The notes below the pieces were generated by a model. The model worked only from the letters and a program-made list of their open reading frames with translations. It did no database searches and was not told the origin of the DNA. A stretch of 64,000 bases of DNA, taken from Amblyomma americanum. Taxonomy: Eukaryota; Arthropoda; Arachnida; Ixodida; Ixodidae. The position numbers were made by a program, and so were the translations under genes. Position 1 is the stretch's first letter. Every line of letters starts with the position of its first letter. Location: assembly GCF_052857255.1 (NCBI RefSeq), contig NC_135498.1:111696723-111760722 (forward strand). The letters run 5' to 3'. Of the stretch, positions 1 through 11,799 are shown one piece after another.

Positions 1-1370
1 TGGAGTATGTGCCTATTTAACTGCTATTCCTTTCCCCTTCATGGAGCAGCACAGAAAATGAATTCTTTTAGCTCTTGGTCAAGACCGAAGTTTCTATTTC
101 ATATATATTAATTTTACGATATGAGACATGAAAGCCAGGCGCCTTGCAGTACAAGAAAAAACTTCAAGGTGGCTTCCGCGAGTTGGGAACGCTTTCCAGT
201 AGCATGCGCAGTTAAGCGCCGTCCGTTATATACTGGTGGCGCTGTGATCTTTACTAGGCTGACGCAAATGATTCTAAAGATTGGTTTAAAATTTAATTTC
301 TTTACGATGTGGCCGGCGTCATCAATTGATACCGATTGGGGATGCCGTGTAATGTTTAGAAAAACAAAGGCGCCAGTTTTTGTTTGGAGAGCTTTGCTTA
401 CGAAAATCACCTAAGCTTAGCTGCTGTGCAGGCTTGTGTTCTTCCTAAATTTTATTGCACGCAGCGAAAATTTTTCAGTGGCCGGAGTCCATGATCTACT
501 ATCCTCTCCGATGACGTCTCGTGTGATTTGTATCGTTCCCTTCACTTCAACCGTAGCGTGCATGCTTCGCTAGTATCCTTTTAAACCTTTCACTGCAGTT
601 TTCATCACAGCCCGAGAAGACGAAATAATTCATCGAGCGCTTGCAGACTTCACAAGAATGAATTAACCCTTTGTTACGTTATGTACACAAATATCTACTT
701 GGCGAAATCACAACGTTTTTTAAAGTGTGCTATACATGGAAGTGATGTCTTTGTTTCTGCCGAATTTAGCATCTTTCATATCGCAAACTGGGTGTTCTTG
801 ATACCAATAATAAAACCCTCAGGAACGCATAAAGACATTATGCGTTGGCAGTGCGTTAACATTAGCAGCTGTTGATGCTTTTATAGGAAGCAACTTCACT
901 TCCGGTCTAGTGCAGTCACTTATCTACAGCCAGTGGGAATGCTGCGGTCTGTTGACGCCACTGCACTCTAGCCAATGGGCGAATTTCACAAACGACTACG
1001 CATTTTGGTCCCATGGGGCTTCTAAGGCAATCGCAATGAGATATTTTTTCCTACAGCTTTATGTGCATGTCCGCACAAAAAAAAGCGCTTTCACGATACT
1101 TCGTGTCCTTATATGGCAAGTTCCGGTGTCTGGATGATACAGTTTTGAACCATTCTGAGACCTTGTTTTGTACATTCTGGTAAAAACTTAACCGCTGGTC
1201 TTCTGCTTCGGAAAACTGGCGAATTGACTTTCTTGAGGCCTTAATATAGTTTCTGGCCGGAAAAATATTTGCACTCGATCTAACTCCGCAGCGGCGCTTG
1301 AAAGGCTTAGGTCGCAAAGTAGTCCGTCGCATATGTCGTAATCCAAACCACCCAACTTATTGCAATTAGG
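1..1370. other. No recognisable feature
   Basis: AT-rich sequence with only short opposing ORFs. I see no conserved domain, repeat or splice-bounded island. Confidence 0.5.
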
Positions 1371-1376
1371 CTTCGA

Positions 1377-1800
1377 ATGCTTCGGCTACGTTGCAGCGAA
1401 TCACCGCCACGGTCGGTCACACCACTGGCTGCGGCAAAGGAGCGCCGTCTGCCGGTGCACGGAGCCCCGAGCGCCGTGAACCGTAGACGAAGGGTACTGC
1501 ATCCAGAGCTCGTTGAGCCGCGAACGGCGCGGGCCAACCAACGCACCGAGGGCACTGCCACGGCAGTTGTCCGCGGCTGCTCTTCACAGTCCCCCTTCCT
1601 TTCTCTGTCCGCCATCGACGAGTTCCTTGAACCTTGGCTTCTGCGGGCGGCACTGCCGGCCCGTCGCCCCTTTGCGCAGGCTTTTAATTACGCCAACACT
1701 CCATCGGACGGGCCGCTGGCCACTATTGTTGCTCCCTGGTAGACCTGCGCCGCAGTCTTCGCACAAAATAAGGAACGCGAGGCTCCTCTGTCCATGCTGT
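1377..1800. other. CpG/GC-rich block, nature unresolved
   Basis: A sharply GC-rich stretch in AT-rich surroundings, open in two plus and two minus frames at once (for example 1377-1742 plus, 1307-1615 minus), which is expected of GC-rich non-coding DNA. None of the translations shows a family I know. It could be a promoter/first-exon island or the GC-rich 5' end of a retroelement. Confidence 0.3.
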
Positions 1801-1809
1801 ATATCATAG

Positions 1810-3090
1810 CTCATCTTTGCGTGGTGATCCAAGCAAGAGAGGGAGGGGACGAGATAGAGAGAGTGTTTCCGTTGCCCTGCGACTTATGGTATTCCTAAGC
1901 TCCGTAGGCGTGCACACAGAGAATCTCTCTTTCTATGACACACAAAAACAGAAACACACAAGCACTCTATTCCTTCACCCGAACACGGGCACGCAAGGAA
2001 CCCGTTCAGTGCGTAGAGATCGTCTTATTATCGACGCAATGGGGGACGGGACGGGTCAAGAATGTGCGCTCGTGCGTGCAAGAAAGGTATTACATCACAT
2101 CTTCACCCGCAGGATTCAGCAGCCATTGACGGTAGTGACGAAATGTTGGCGGTGGTTCGCAGCCAAGAACTAGCTCACTTGCGCATCTTAAGAGCGGGTG
2201 AGAAACTTCAGGGCTGCAGACGGCCTCCACGTGAGTTTTTTGTTATTCAGCCGTGAAAAAAATCAAGGTGGAGATCCGAGTTTATTATTCTCTTATGTTC
2301 CATTAACGCGGGCGCTTCCGCAAAAGTCGTTGAGCACAAATGAAGAGATAGTTGCTACGGCAACAACACTTTATTGGTGCGGCGGTTTCACTATCTACGA
2401 CCCTTTCTGAGCGTTCCCCACTGCACATAGAAACGTTCGTAGATATACGCCAGAAAAAAAAAGTCCACTTTAGGCCTCGTGCCCTACGTACCGCGTTGTC
2501 GCAGCAGTTGGTAGACGTGCAGCTGTGGAGAAAACCGTGCCTGTGCACTGGAGCCACGATTACAGCCATTTGCGCTGTAGAAGTACAGGGTGACTCAGTA
2601 TGAAATGGAACACGCCGGCAGTCGCCGAGACCAGGCGGCAAATGCGCATGAACAGTAGGCAGGGCTGGCTGCTCTTTTCGACATGCGCCGGTTGCCGCTC
2701 GTTCTCGCCTGCTCTCGGGGTCAGGCGCTCCCATGTTCCCTATCATACTGAGCGACTCTGTCCACCTGCGCTGGGCGTAAAAAGGAAGTGCCGCCCCCAC
2801 AGTGAGAAAATCATTGCACACCAACCTTCAAATCATTAAATGAACAAGTAATTTGCTGAATAACCTACTTCTCATGTAATACCCCTCCAGTGGTGCCCGT
2901 GCACTATGACCGAATAAATCAATGCATAAATAAATGAATACAACGTTATAATTGGGCCTTAAAACAGTGCAATATTTCATACCTCGACTTTTCTTCGAGT
3001 TCATTTTAAGTTAGTGAAGGTTAATGAGTGAAAATTGAGTCAAGGTACTGAAAGCTGAAGCAGAACTACAAAACTTGCACACAATGAAGA
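1810..3090. other. No recognisable feature
   Basis: A 173-codon minus ORF (2303-2824) overlaps plus ORFs over a moderately GC-rich stretch. It has no recognisable domain or splice context, so I do not call it a gene. Confidence 0.4.
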
Positions 3091-3091
3091 C

Positions 3092-3244
3092 AACTGAGTT
3101 TATATTGGCTGTTTGCGCTTGTTGGTCAGTGATCACGCTTAAAGAATGCACCACGGAAAGACAAGGACAAACGTCCTTGTCCTGTCCTGTCGTCTTTTTT
3201 GTTTGTGCTTGTCTTTTCGTGCTGCATTCTTTAACTGAGTTTAT
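3092..3244. repeat. Inverted-repeat element with 12-bp flanking direct repeats
   Basis: Arms at 3141-3170 and 3203-3232 match at 27 of 30 positions as an inverted repeat (both start AAAGAATGCA in the outer direction). The 12-mer AACTGAGTTTAT occurs at 3092 and 3233, so the hairpin may sit inside a target-site duplication. It looks like a small non-autonomous element. Confidence 0.6.
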
Positions 3245-3853
3245 GCTTGTGGCATTTTCTTCGCATCCATCATCGCTCTGTTCTAACTGCATTTGTCTAC
3301 ATCTACAATGGAATGCGACCACGAATTAGGATAGAAACAGAACACATTCAAGCCAAGGCGTTGCCCGCAGCAACTACTTGTTTCAACGTGGAGAATCGAT
3401 CTGTAGCGGCTGCCGTGAGCAGTCGATGCTTTGGCACCTTCAGCTGGTTGCCCCCAGATGCAAGCTTCCTGTCTTCGTTGCTGTCCGGCAGCGCTCAGAA
3501 GGCGAAATTAAACGCCTTCTCCCTCTTGAAAACTAAACACATAATTACGTACACTGTAAAAACAAGTACGCCTACATACGAGTAAAATAGCAGTAAGCTG
3601 GCTTCTAGGACACTCCCTTTTATTAAAGCTAGAGGACAGGATACTTCATTTTTACTCCTTTCTGCTTACATTGTATACTGACGTAACATGCAAAGGCTTG
3701 GCGGTGCATTAATACTTACATTTGGAAGCTATTACAAATGGCAAGTTCAAAACAAGTGCTTAGTAATCACTGTTAGCCCATACGGTGTCCTCCTTGTTTT
3801 TTTTTTTGTGCGCTACCACCTGTATAGTGGCCAATCCTTGCATTTAGCCGCTA

Positions 3854-3986
3854 TCTGTCTGTCCATCCGTCCGTCCATCCGTGCATCCTTCCGTCCGTCC
3901 GTCCGTCCGTCCGTCCGTCCGTCCGTCCGTCTGTCTGTCTGTCTTTCCGTCCGTCCGTCCGTCCGTCTGTGTCTGTCTGTCTGTCG
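3854..3986 (+). repeat. CCGT/CTGT microsatellite
   Basis: Tandem tetranucleotides, mainly CCGT grading into CTGT, with a few CCAT and GCAT variants. It directly abuts the SINE that follows, as SINE tails often do. Confidence 0.95.
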
Positions 3987-3989
3987 GCA

Positions 3990-4325
3990 GCTCACCTGCC
4001 AACCGAGTGGTGGGTAACTTCCCAGGTGGGTAACTGCCCAGGGAGAGGTGGGTATACGTGGCCCTACACACCGTGTCAGGCGGCAGCTCAGCCGAACGTG
4101 AGAGGTTGCTCGGGAAGGGCAACCTGGATCGCAACCCAGCCCAATCAACCAAAGTCCACCCTGTGGCGTCACCTGCCATAGAAGAACAGTGGCGCATCGC
4201 TTGACCGTTGCACCACTGCGCCAGTAGCAGTAGCAAGACTCTCAGGGATCTATGAATGTACAGAATGACCAATTCCGCACATATGGGCATTAAGCCATTA
4301 TTGCTATCCGAGCAACTGCCATGCG
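3990..4325 (-). mobile_element. tRNA-derived SINE (family with GCGCAGTGGTGCA head)
   Basis: On the minus strand the sequence gcgcagtggtgcaacggtca resembles a pol III A box and ggttgcgatcc a B box. About 220 bp of this unit recur at 9461-9735, including the downstream segment with TATGAAT/TCAGGGATC, which establishes it as a repeat family. It is distinct from the Ruka copies in this window. Confidence 0.7.
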
Positions 4326-4389
4326 TGAACACTTGACCTGAACACCAGAACCGAAGGAAAGATGATGGTCTCCATCTTTTTCCTGAATT

Positions 4390-4618
4390 CGATGGGGTTG
4401 GTAAGCTATAAGGCTTCTGGCGGCAAATAATTAAGGTTTAGATGCGAGAGATTTAGTAGTAATCTTTTGTGCGGTACTTCATCGAAGGCTTTTTCGATGT
4501 GAAGGAAGAGCGTGTCAAGAGGAATATTTAAGTCAAGATGCGAACTAAGGTCGTTGATGAATAGGGCTAATTGGTAATCACAGGAAAGCCCTTTCAAGAA
4601 ACCATATTGGTTAGGGCT
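4390..4618 (-). pseudogene. CR1/jockey-like reverse transcriptase fragment
   Basis: The minus frame reads LKGLSCDYQLALFINDLSSH followed by LDTLFLHIEKAFDEVPHKRL. This matches the RT core of CR1/L2/jockey LINEs (G-F-R-x-G-x-S-C-x-T-Q-L then D-F-x-K-A-F-D-x-V-P-H-x-x-L). The first catalytic aspartate block is degenerate (HIEKAFD), so it is a dead fragment. A Ruka copy begins immediately next to it at 4619. Confidence 0.8.
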
Positions 4619-4840
4619 GGTTTTTGTGGAAAAGGAAATGGCGCAGTATTTGACTCACATATCGGCGGACACCTGAACCGCGCCGTAAGAGAAGGAATAA
4701 AGGAGGGAATGAAAGAATAATGGAAGAAAAAGCTGCCGTAGTGGAGGGCTCCGGAATAATTTCGACCACCTGGGGATCTTCAACGTGCACTGACATCGCA
4801 CAGCACACGGGTGCCTATGCGTTTCGCCTCCATTGAAACG
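4619..4840 (-). mobile_element. Ruka-type SINE, 5'-truncated
   Basis: It runs from the GGTTTTTGTGGAAAAGGAAATGG end through GGGCTCCGGAATAATTTCGA and stops within the body before the tRNA-like B box. Identity to the other copies here is high. It is inserted between two pieces of a LINE on the same strand. Confidence 0.85.
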
Positions 4841-4859
4841 GTGATACCCCACGAGGAAG

Positions 4860-4970
4860 GGGTATTCAGGCGTTTGGTGGTTCGAAAAACGTTTTCTCTT
4901 TGTTGTTAAGGCGCTTCAGTTCGCTTTTAAACCACGGTGATGATTTTGTTTTTGCACTGAAGTTATATTT
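4860..4970 (-). pseudogene. LINE ORF2 linker fragment upstream of the RT
   Basis: The minus frame reads WFKSELKRLNNKEKTFF, resembling the W-F-x-x-x-L-K-x-L-x-x-x-K-x-x-x-F/Y stretch between the endonuclease and RT domains of CR1/jockey LINEs. Together with the fragment at 4390-4618 it probably derives from one LINE copy that has lost the N-Y-R-P-I-S part and gained a Ruka. Confidence 0.55.
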
Positions 4971-5059
4971 TTTATGACCTACTTTGGTCTTACGAAACTG
5001 CTCTGTTTTTATGTCTTATACTTCCTGTTCGTGATAATATTGAAAACTTATTGATTTAA

Positions 5060-6760
5060 TAACCGAATTTCAGTATTAATTTTCGGAAAGCTAAAGCGCC
5101 GAAGAGCAGTATTGTTCAGTAGACACTGCTCTCTCTCTCTTTCAAACTTCCAGTAAATCTTGAGTGAGAGTACAGGAAAACATAGATTACACATATAACT
5201 GAAAACTCACGTCAGCTTTCGGAGTACACCAAAATTTATTAAAGAGCGATAATAACTGCTAGAACAAGCTTATTAGGCTCTAGAAATTATACTTCTGGAG
5301 TAATTTTTGAAAATAATGCTCGATGGAGATAAGCGGGACTCAGAAAAGAGTTTTTCTTCACGTGTCTGCTTCGACAACAGTGGCCGAATCCGGAGGCAAC
5401 AAACTACGTTTGCACAGTCGTCCACATACCTATCTTTAGAACGCTCGAACGGAACACACTGGGAGCACACTTCTATCATTTCCCATGAATCGTGCTGAAC
5501 TCCTTATGTCTTTAAGACACGTGTCACGCATGGCAGGCAGCGGCGATTGTCATAAATTCACAACAGAGCACGGCGTTTGAGTGCTCTAGACAAATATATC
5601 GATGACAGTACTCCGACAGAGCTGTGCTAGCATCGCGGAAACAGAGAAATAAACGAAATTTAAAATCAGTACACTTAAAGCTAGAACTAAAAACTAAACT
5701 ATCTTCAGTGAAAGCACTGCAACGCATAGTGCGTAACAACGCAGAATATATTTTTAACAATTTATTTTTCATTTTTAGATAAACATAGTCGTCTATTTTT
5801 GCCCCAGGTAGCGCACTGAAAGACATCTAGAACAGGTAATTACATGCAGATAAAAACATACCTCAGCAGGATCAGTTTCCGTTGCGACTGCATAGGAACT
5901 TTAAATTGATAACATGGCTGTGAAAAAAACAAAAACAGGTCGGATACCTCAGGGAAAGACGAATCGTATTTGCGGGTCGTTGCGCCTTTTGAAACGAAGG
6001 CAATGACAGCGCCGGGCTCTCCTGCGTGTATCTACACAGGTCACGTTCGGTGGCGGCTTTTGTTCGCTTCGGCGCAAATACATTGCGCGGTGATGTGGTA
6101 AAACAGACGAGGCGTGCGAAAAGGCGGTTTTACAGACACTCTATAGGCTGCAGAAGTCGAAGCGAATAGAAAGGGGCCTTTCAACTGGTTTTAGTTTTAT
6201 TTTTCTTGACCTGAGCAGACAGTTTTCTGCTAAACCCGCATCGTGCGTCGCTTAACAACGAAGGCTTACCGAAGGTTGCGTCGTAAGATGTCAGTCTGCG
6301 TTGCCAACCAAAGGTCGTCTACGGGGCAGAAATGCCCGTATTCCCCTGTACCAATCCACGCTGGCTCGGGTAAAAACATTATGGTTTTGATTTTTTTCAG
6401 CGATTTGGTGTTTCAATTTAGATTTTTCTTTTAGTGCGTAGGCAGAACTGCGTGCCCTGCATCAGCAGGCTTTCTATTTCAAGCAATTTTTTTTATAGCT
6501 TGGTAAATGCATAAGGCTGCAGAGGAATGAGCTTTTCCCATTCGATCTCACGCAACATTTTGCAAGACGTTGCTCTTAAAATGCTTTCTTTCCATGAGAA
6601 GCAACAGGAAGGACCGCGACCTTTTTCGCCACCTCTCAGACCTGTTTTTTAAATTTTATTCTTTATGGAGGCTGCTCTGGTTGCAAGCGGCCATTTGCGA
6701 AATGAAAGAACTTTTTTTCGTTAGGAATGAACACCTAGAAGGCGGAAATTAAACACAGCA
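5060..6760. other. No recognisable feature
   Basis: AT-rich sequence. Short ORFs on both strands show no known domain and no splice-bounded coding island. Confidence 0.45.
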
Positions 6761-6769
6761 ATGGCCTAC

Positions 6770-7040
6770 AGAATCGAGCATCCGTCTCTTGGGAAGGATG
6801 TGTGGTATTCGACCCCAGTACCACCTAATACCCACCGAATACCCGAAGGATGCCCGTTAGTTTATAATTGGGTACTAGCTTTCTAATGGCCTGCTACCCG
6901 TCTTCTCTAGTTTGAAATCCTCAGAGAAAATTGGGTGAATGACTTGAGCTAGTGCACACAAAAGACAATCTAACCGTTGCGCTCTTTGGCCATGTTGCCA
7001 CTGAGACAATAAATTATAATCGTTGTCATCATCATTAGTA
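6770..7040 (+). mobile_element. tRNA-derived SINE (CATCATCAT-tailed family), decayed
   Basis: A tRNA-like head GAGCATCCGTCTC with a B-box-like GTATTCGACCCC is followed by CAGTACCACC and ACCCACCG, and ends with ATAATCGTTGTCATCATCAT. It is related to the better copy at 41880, which has the same order of blocks. Confidence 0.55.
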
Positions 7041-7214
7041 TTAAAACGCAAAAATAAAAGAACTTAAGCACACTGCAAGAAGTTCGGCGTCATAGATAAT
7101 GCGCTAAAATATACGAGGAGCGTTTTCATTTTCGGGCGCAGCCAGGAACTCACCGTGATTGAGATAAACCATATTGCCAGATTTTAAATTGCATGACATT
7201 TCCGGGCGAGCAGT

Positions 7215-7325
7215 GCATTTTCTGTCTTTGATGATAATGATGATGAATTATTTTTATGGCGCAAGGGAATCTGTGGCCAAAGAGAGAGGTGCCAAAGGTG
7301 TGGCCAAAGAGAGAATAAAGAGGTG
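7215..7325 (-). mobile_element. 3' fragment of the CATCATCAT-tailed SINE
   Basis: On the minus strand the block TTTGGCCACAGATTCCC, then TTGCGCCATAAAAATAATTC and ATCATCATTATC, matches the tail of the 41880 copy (TTGCGCCATAAAAATTCATC). A small internal duplication of the GGCCAAAGAGAG unit is present. Confidence 0.55.
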
Positions 7326-7329
7326 CCGT

Positions 7330-8080
7330 AGCGGAGAGTTTGTATTTCGACACAAAAAGAAGTCACACGGGGCAAAGAACGAATAAACGGCCTTGCGGTA
7401 GGCGAACTCAATACCACATTCCCACAGAGCATATTGTGCAACGTGTGACGTGTAGGCTTGGGCACTGCCACAGACCAGAAAACGCTTGTTTTGCTATTTT
7501 CCCCCTCGGAGCTAAATCCAAGCCTTAGAACACCTAAGGTCCCCCTTCTTTAAAATGAGTTTAAAGAACAGTGACAGAAAACTCTTTGCATTGCGCTAGC
7601 GAAGCTCATCGATCAGTTTGTGCTGGAAAATGAAATCCGTATGTTAGTAAAGTCGGCGAAATAATTTTTCGCGTTGATCTAAAAAATTTCGTAAACACTA
7701 ATCGTTGCAAGTTTTGCTCTACTGTTTTACTGTTTTGTGGCAGGCCATTACATCTACAATAATAAAAATAATGAAGAATTTGAGCGCTTTATTAATGTTT
7801 CGAATGCTGTAGGCAATTTTGTGTATACTTTTAATAATAATAAAAACCTCTTATTAGAATCGCTTGCTAGGGCTTCCCCAATTTATGGTTAAGACTAAGG
7901 GGGAGTTTTGAATCTTATGATGCTTAGACACCAGGAAATGTAATATCTCTGACGGCATTCCTATTCATTTTTCTTTGGTATTTCTTACATACATATCGCT
8001 ATCTACACTATGTCTCTTACATCCGGTAGTGCTTCCGCATTATGTGAGTTGTCTAAGGGGCTCCTTTTATTTAAATGTGG
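7330..8080. other. No recognisable feature
   Basis: AT-rich sequence without a repeat or ORF that I can support. Confidence 0.45.
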
Positions 8081-8084
8081 TGTT

Positions 8085-9240
8085 AAAAGAGTTCTGTGTA
8101 ACTACAGGCGAATTACGCTAACCTCTTCAGCATGTAAATTGTTCGAAAATATAATTCAGAGACCAGCTGCACAGTTTTAGGAGCCAAAAAAAATCTAATC
8201 AAACCTGCAGCATGCACTTAGGCCAGGGTTTAGCACAATACACAACAGTCAGAGTTTGTCCGTGATATTTTCTATCTAAAGTTGTGGTTGTCACATAAAT
8301 GCAATATCCACTTATTTATCTGCTGTTTGCGATACCGTAAATTCATTTTGAACTGTTGTTCAAGTTAAACGTCGCATTGAAAAATCTGTTCTTGGTGAAC
8401 TGGACGTTGAATTTTTGTTCTGCCTGCTCTCAGCACGCCAATTCTGTTCAGATTAACATTATGTTGCTCCGGCACCTTCTGGTGTGCCAAAAAAACTACG
8501 CCTAAAGACAGCAACTTTTTAAACTTCATATTAATGACGTCTCGAATAATGTCACATCTAACATTCGCCTTTATGCTGATGATTGTCTACTATGTGACAT
8601 CAGTCGTTCTCCTCAAAATTATAGCCCTTACGAGTCACATACTTGATTTTGTGGATGGTGCGATAGTCGATAAACGCAGATCAATACATGCAACTCTCTA
8701 GCCATGCCACTTTCTAGCAGCTTCTTGCTTTCTGTTTTTGCCTACTCATCTAGTAGCCTGTTAATAGAAAGGCTGCCTGAATACAATTATTTGGGCAATA
8801 ATTTTTCCTACTAATAAGGGCGGAACATAGTAAATTCATCTGCAGTAAAGCCTTCTTGAAATTAGAATATTTAAAGCGCACTTGCACTCAACCCAAAGAA
8901 AAGTTAAACTACTGATGTATAAATCGTTATTCCGCATAATATTCATAGCACTTACGTTATACAAAATCATTAACGACTAAATACATTGCCCAGATCAAAA
9001 ATGTTCAAAATATACTATTCGTTTCATTTTTCACCGGTATCGCTGAGAGCTTTCTACTACTGCGTCTTCCGTCATTGTAGCCAACAATGTCAAATTTCCA
9101 GCATTAGGAATGTTATATCTCTCTTCAAGTATGATCGACTTTCAGGCCCAGATTAACCTACTACTAGGTATTGTGATGACCTTAACCTCGTCCGTGATTT
9201 TGCTCCCACAAGTGTATTTAAATATAGTACTAACACGATA
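8085..9240 (+). pseudogene. Decayed CR1/L2-like LINE reverse transcriptase
   Basis: Fragments in shifting plus frames recall LINE RT: NYRRITLTSSACKLFENIIQ near 8106 (N-Y-R-P-I-S-L-T-S motif) and INDVSNNVTSNIRLYADDCL near 8533, with the intact catalytic YADD. Between them SGVPK at 8482 marks the G-V-P-Q-G-S position. Multiple stops and frameshifts show it is inactive. Confidence 0.75.
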
Positions 9241-9460
9241 GCGTTCAGGGTCGAGTGTCACAGAAAAGCGGGCGTCGTTATCATCGCCTTCGTCTTTGGT
9301 CGTAAGCGAAAAATCCATGAAAGATTCCAGATAAGCAACCTAGACCGCTTAAGCACCTAGACCTCTTAAGTCACGGGGGAATCTGACGTCATTACAGCCT
9401 GCACACCGGATTGCGAGAAAACTGCCCACCGTGGAAGGTGACAGTGAAATTAATTATTGG

Positions 9461-9735
9461 TTGCCAGAGGTTGCTCGTGAAAAGCAACCTGGGCCTCACA
9501 AGCTCCACCGATGGTGGTGATGGTGGTGAAAACATTTATTATTCATAGAGAGATGGCAGCGATTTATACATAGCAGCAACTGCCATAGCAGGGCAGTGGC
9601 GCATCGCTTAACCGCTGCACCATTGCGCTGGGTGTTGTATGATGATTTTCAGGGATCTATGAACATAAAGTGCCAGATGACCAATTGCGCATATGCGGGT
9701 ATCATCCCATTAACGCTATCGCGTCGTACCCTCAA
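9461..9735 (-). mobile_element. Second copy of the GCGCAGTGGTGCA-head SINE
   Basis: It shares with the 4.0-4.3 kb copy the blocks AGAGGTTGCTCG, GCAGTGGCGCATCGCTT, TCAGGGATCTATGAA and GATGACCAATT in the same order. A ~75-bp stretch with GGTGGTGATGGTGGTG and an AT-rich tail interrupts it between the B-box side and the A-box side. Confidence 0.7.
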
Positions 9736-9839
9736 GGCGGAACTTAAGTCTCGCCCAGCTTTTTCCCCCCACACTATCAAATTTTAGAATATTCTTGCTT
9801 GCTCATTTCGCCGGCGTTTTTCGCCGGGCAGCTTTATTG

Positions 9840-10215
9840 AAGCATGTCGCAACTAATGATCAGAGCCTGCCTTGCTATTGCGGTGGTCCCCATCATAAAA
9901 CGCCCAACAACTGAGCAGTGGGAGGCCTTGCTGCCCAGCGAGCCCCGGAAGGCCAGGGACGGTTGGTCGAACGGGCATGCCAGGTGACACGGCGACTGGA
10001 GTCCTGGGCGGAGGACCCACCCGCTGAGGAGCGCGACACCTCAGCACACACCGACATACCCAGGCCTCCCACGTACCTCTGTGGGAGGCCTGGGTTGTCC
10101 ACCTGGAAGAAACCGCATCTTCATGGGGCAGTCTCCTGAGCTCCTGCTCACCCTCTCCCACAACAATACGAACTAGGACACGGGTCCTTTAAAATAAACG
10201 TTTTTCTTTCTCGTT
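9840..10215 (+). mobile_element. 3' end of an I/R1-like LINE with a hairpin
   Basis: A plus frame reads APEGQGRLVERACQVTRRLE, resembling the C-terminal tail of I/R1-type LINE ORF2 in arthropods and the related copy at 43950-44380. Upstream coding is frameshifted. A 3' region with a perfect 14-bp stem (10059-10072 / 10081-10094) follows, ending in TTTAAAATAAACGTTTTTC, probably the LINE polyadenylation end. Confidence 0.6.
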
Positions 10216-10219
10216 CACG

Positions 10220-11150
10220 GATGCAGCAGCTATAGTCGTATACAACTTAAGTCTGCGGTGAAGCTCCGCCCACATTCACGACCGCCGCACAGAATTCTTC
10301 CGCGACAAAAAAGTAGTACATAGTTGAAAGTTTTCTTGTTACCAAAGCACGAAACTGATCACCAGAGAAATTATAAGCTCTAGAATTTTGGTATCGGGCG
10401 CGTTTAATGAAATCAAACATTCAAAAGTTGGTTTCGTTTACTGTTGTGTTTGGCGAGCGGAGCAATACAGGGCGCCGTGGCCCAGTGTTAGCAACTGCTG
10501 TTTTTTTTAAGTTGTATCCTACTATAATGTTTTTCTCTTTCTCCTCCTCACATATTTTATTAACGCAGCTGGAAAATAATCAAACATCTCGTTTTCTTAC
10601 GTGTTTTCTTCTTTTCCTCTCTTTTTTGTTTATTGCCTCGTATTTGTTTTCCTTGCATGTTGACCTTATCTTTCAATATATACTGTTTATTGTTTGCACT
10701 CCAACTTCTGGTGTAGCTCGAGATGCGGCTGCAGTGGGTGCAAATAAATATGCGAAAGTGGGCATAACCCTTGTGTTGCTTTGTAAAGTGTTGCATGATT
10801 TATCTTCCTGCATTGCTCGATACCTTTCACTGCCTATGCGATAAACACAAATCCCGCACTCCAGAAACGTCTCTTCTTACACAGCGAGTGTACGGCTGAG
10901 CGACTGAAAGCGATGGACAGGAACATTATATGGAGGAAGAAGTTATAATTCTTTAATACCGTGGTTGTCTTCGCCCAGGGATTCCATGATACTCAACACG
11001 CAAGAGTGAAATAACATTTCGCATCCCCACAGCCACATGGATAAGGCACTTCTCTTGCGTTAAAAATAAGAGCAACATAAAGACGTACACAAGCGAGGAA
11101 CAAAGGACGACGCTCTGCTGAGATCTAATTCTTTTAATAATGTACATAAA
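10220..11150. other. No recognisable feature
   Basis: A 145-codon plus ORF (10407-10844) is made of T-rich low-complexity sequence rich in F, L and S. I regard it as chance. Confidence 0.45.
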
Positions 11151-11151
11151 T

Positions 11152-11798
11152 TATACCCGGTGTTTCAGGGAAGACTAAGTAATTTTCAAAAATTGTTTTT
11201 TTGAAGTAAAAAATGGCTTTTGGGGCATAGCACTACCTGCGTTTGTGGACACCGGAAAGCCAGTGAATTGTCTTAAGTAGAAAGGTGGTCAGCTCATTTC
11301 TGACATTTATTTTTAACTATCAGGGGAACTGGTTGCAATCAGAGATTTGTAGCCAGTCGTTAGTAATAGACATTTCAGTTTTTAGAAATTCGAAAACGCG
11401 GTCATCCTCGCCGCTGTGGCTCGACAAATTATGGCAACATCGTGACAAAATACATGCGCTTCGAAAAGCATGATGGCAAAGCAACCTTTCCAATGTACGT
11501 AAGTAGTATAAAAAGCAAAATTTTCTCGAGTCACAGAGCCAAGAGTAATCGTGTTTTCTAAGTTGTAAAAACTGATATGGTTGTTACAAATGATCGGCAA
11601 CAAATCTCTAATTGAAACTATACGCCTAAGTTAAAAAGTTAATTAATAAAAATTAGTTAACCAGCTTATTACGTAAGGCGATTCGCTGGTTTTCTGGTGT
11701 CCACCAACACTGGTAATACTATGCTGAAAAAGGCATATTTTTACCTCAAGAAATCACTTTTTTGAGAATTGCTAAAGTCTTCCCTAACACCTGGTATA
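11152..11798. mobile_element. TA-flanked MITE with long terminal inverted repeats
   Basis: The left end TATACCCGGTGTTTCAGGGA pairs with the right end, whose reverse complement is TATACCAGGTGTTAGGGAAG. Similarity continues inward for about 140 bp (both arms carry GAAGACT, ATTxTCAAAAA, GTGGACACC). Flanking TA suggests a Tc1/mariner-type target. It has no transposase ORF, so it is non-autonomous. Confidence 0.8.
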
Positions 11799-11799
11799 G

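Noticed and set aside
1377..1742. 121-codon Arg/Pro-rich ORF
   Set aside because: Both strands are open in several frames over a CpG-rich block, typical of composition and not of coding selection.
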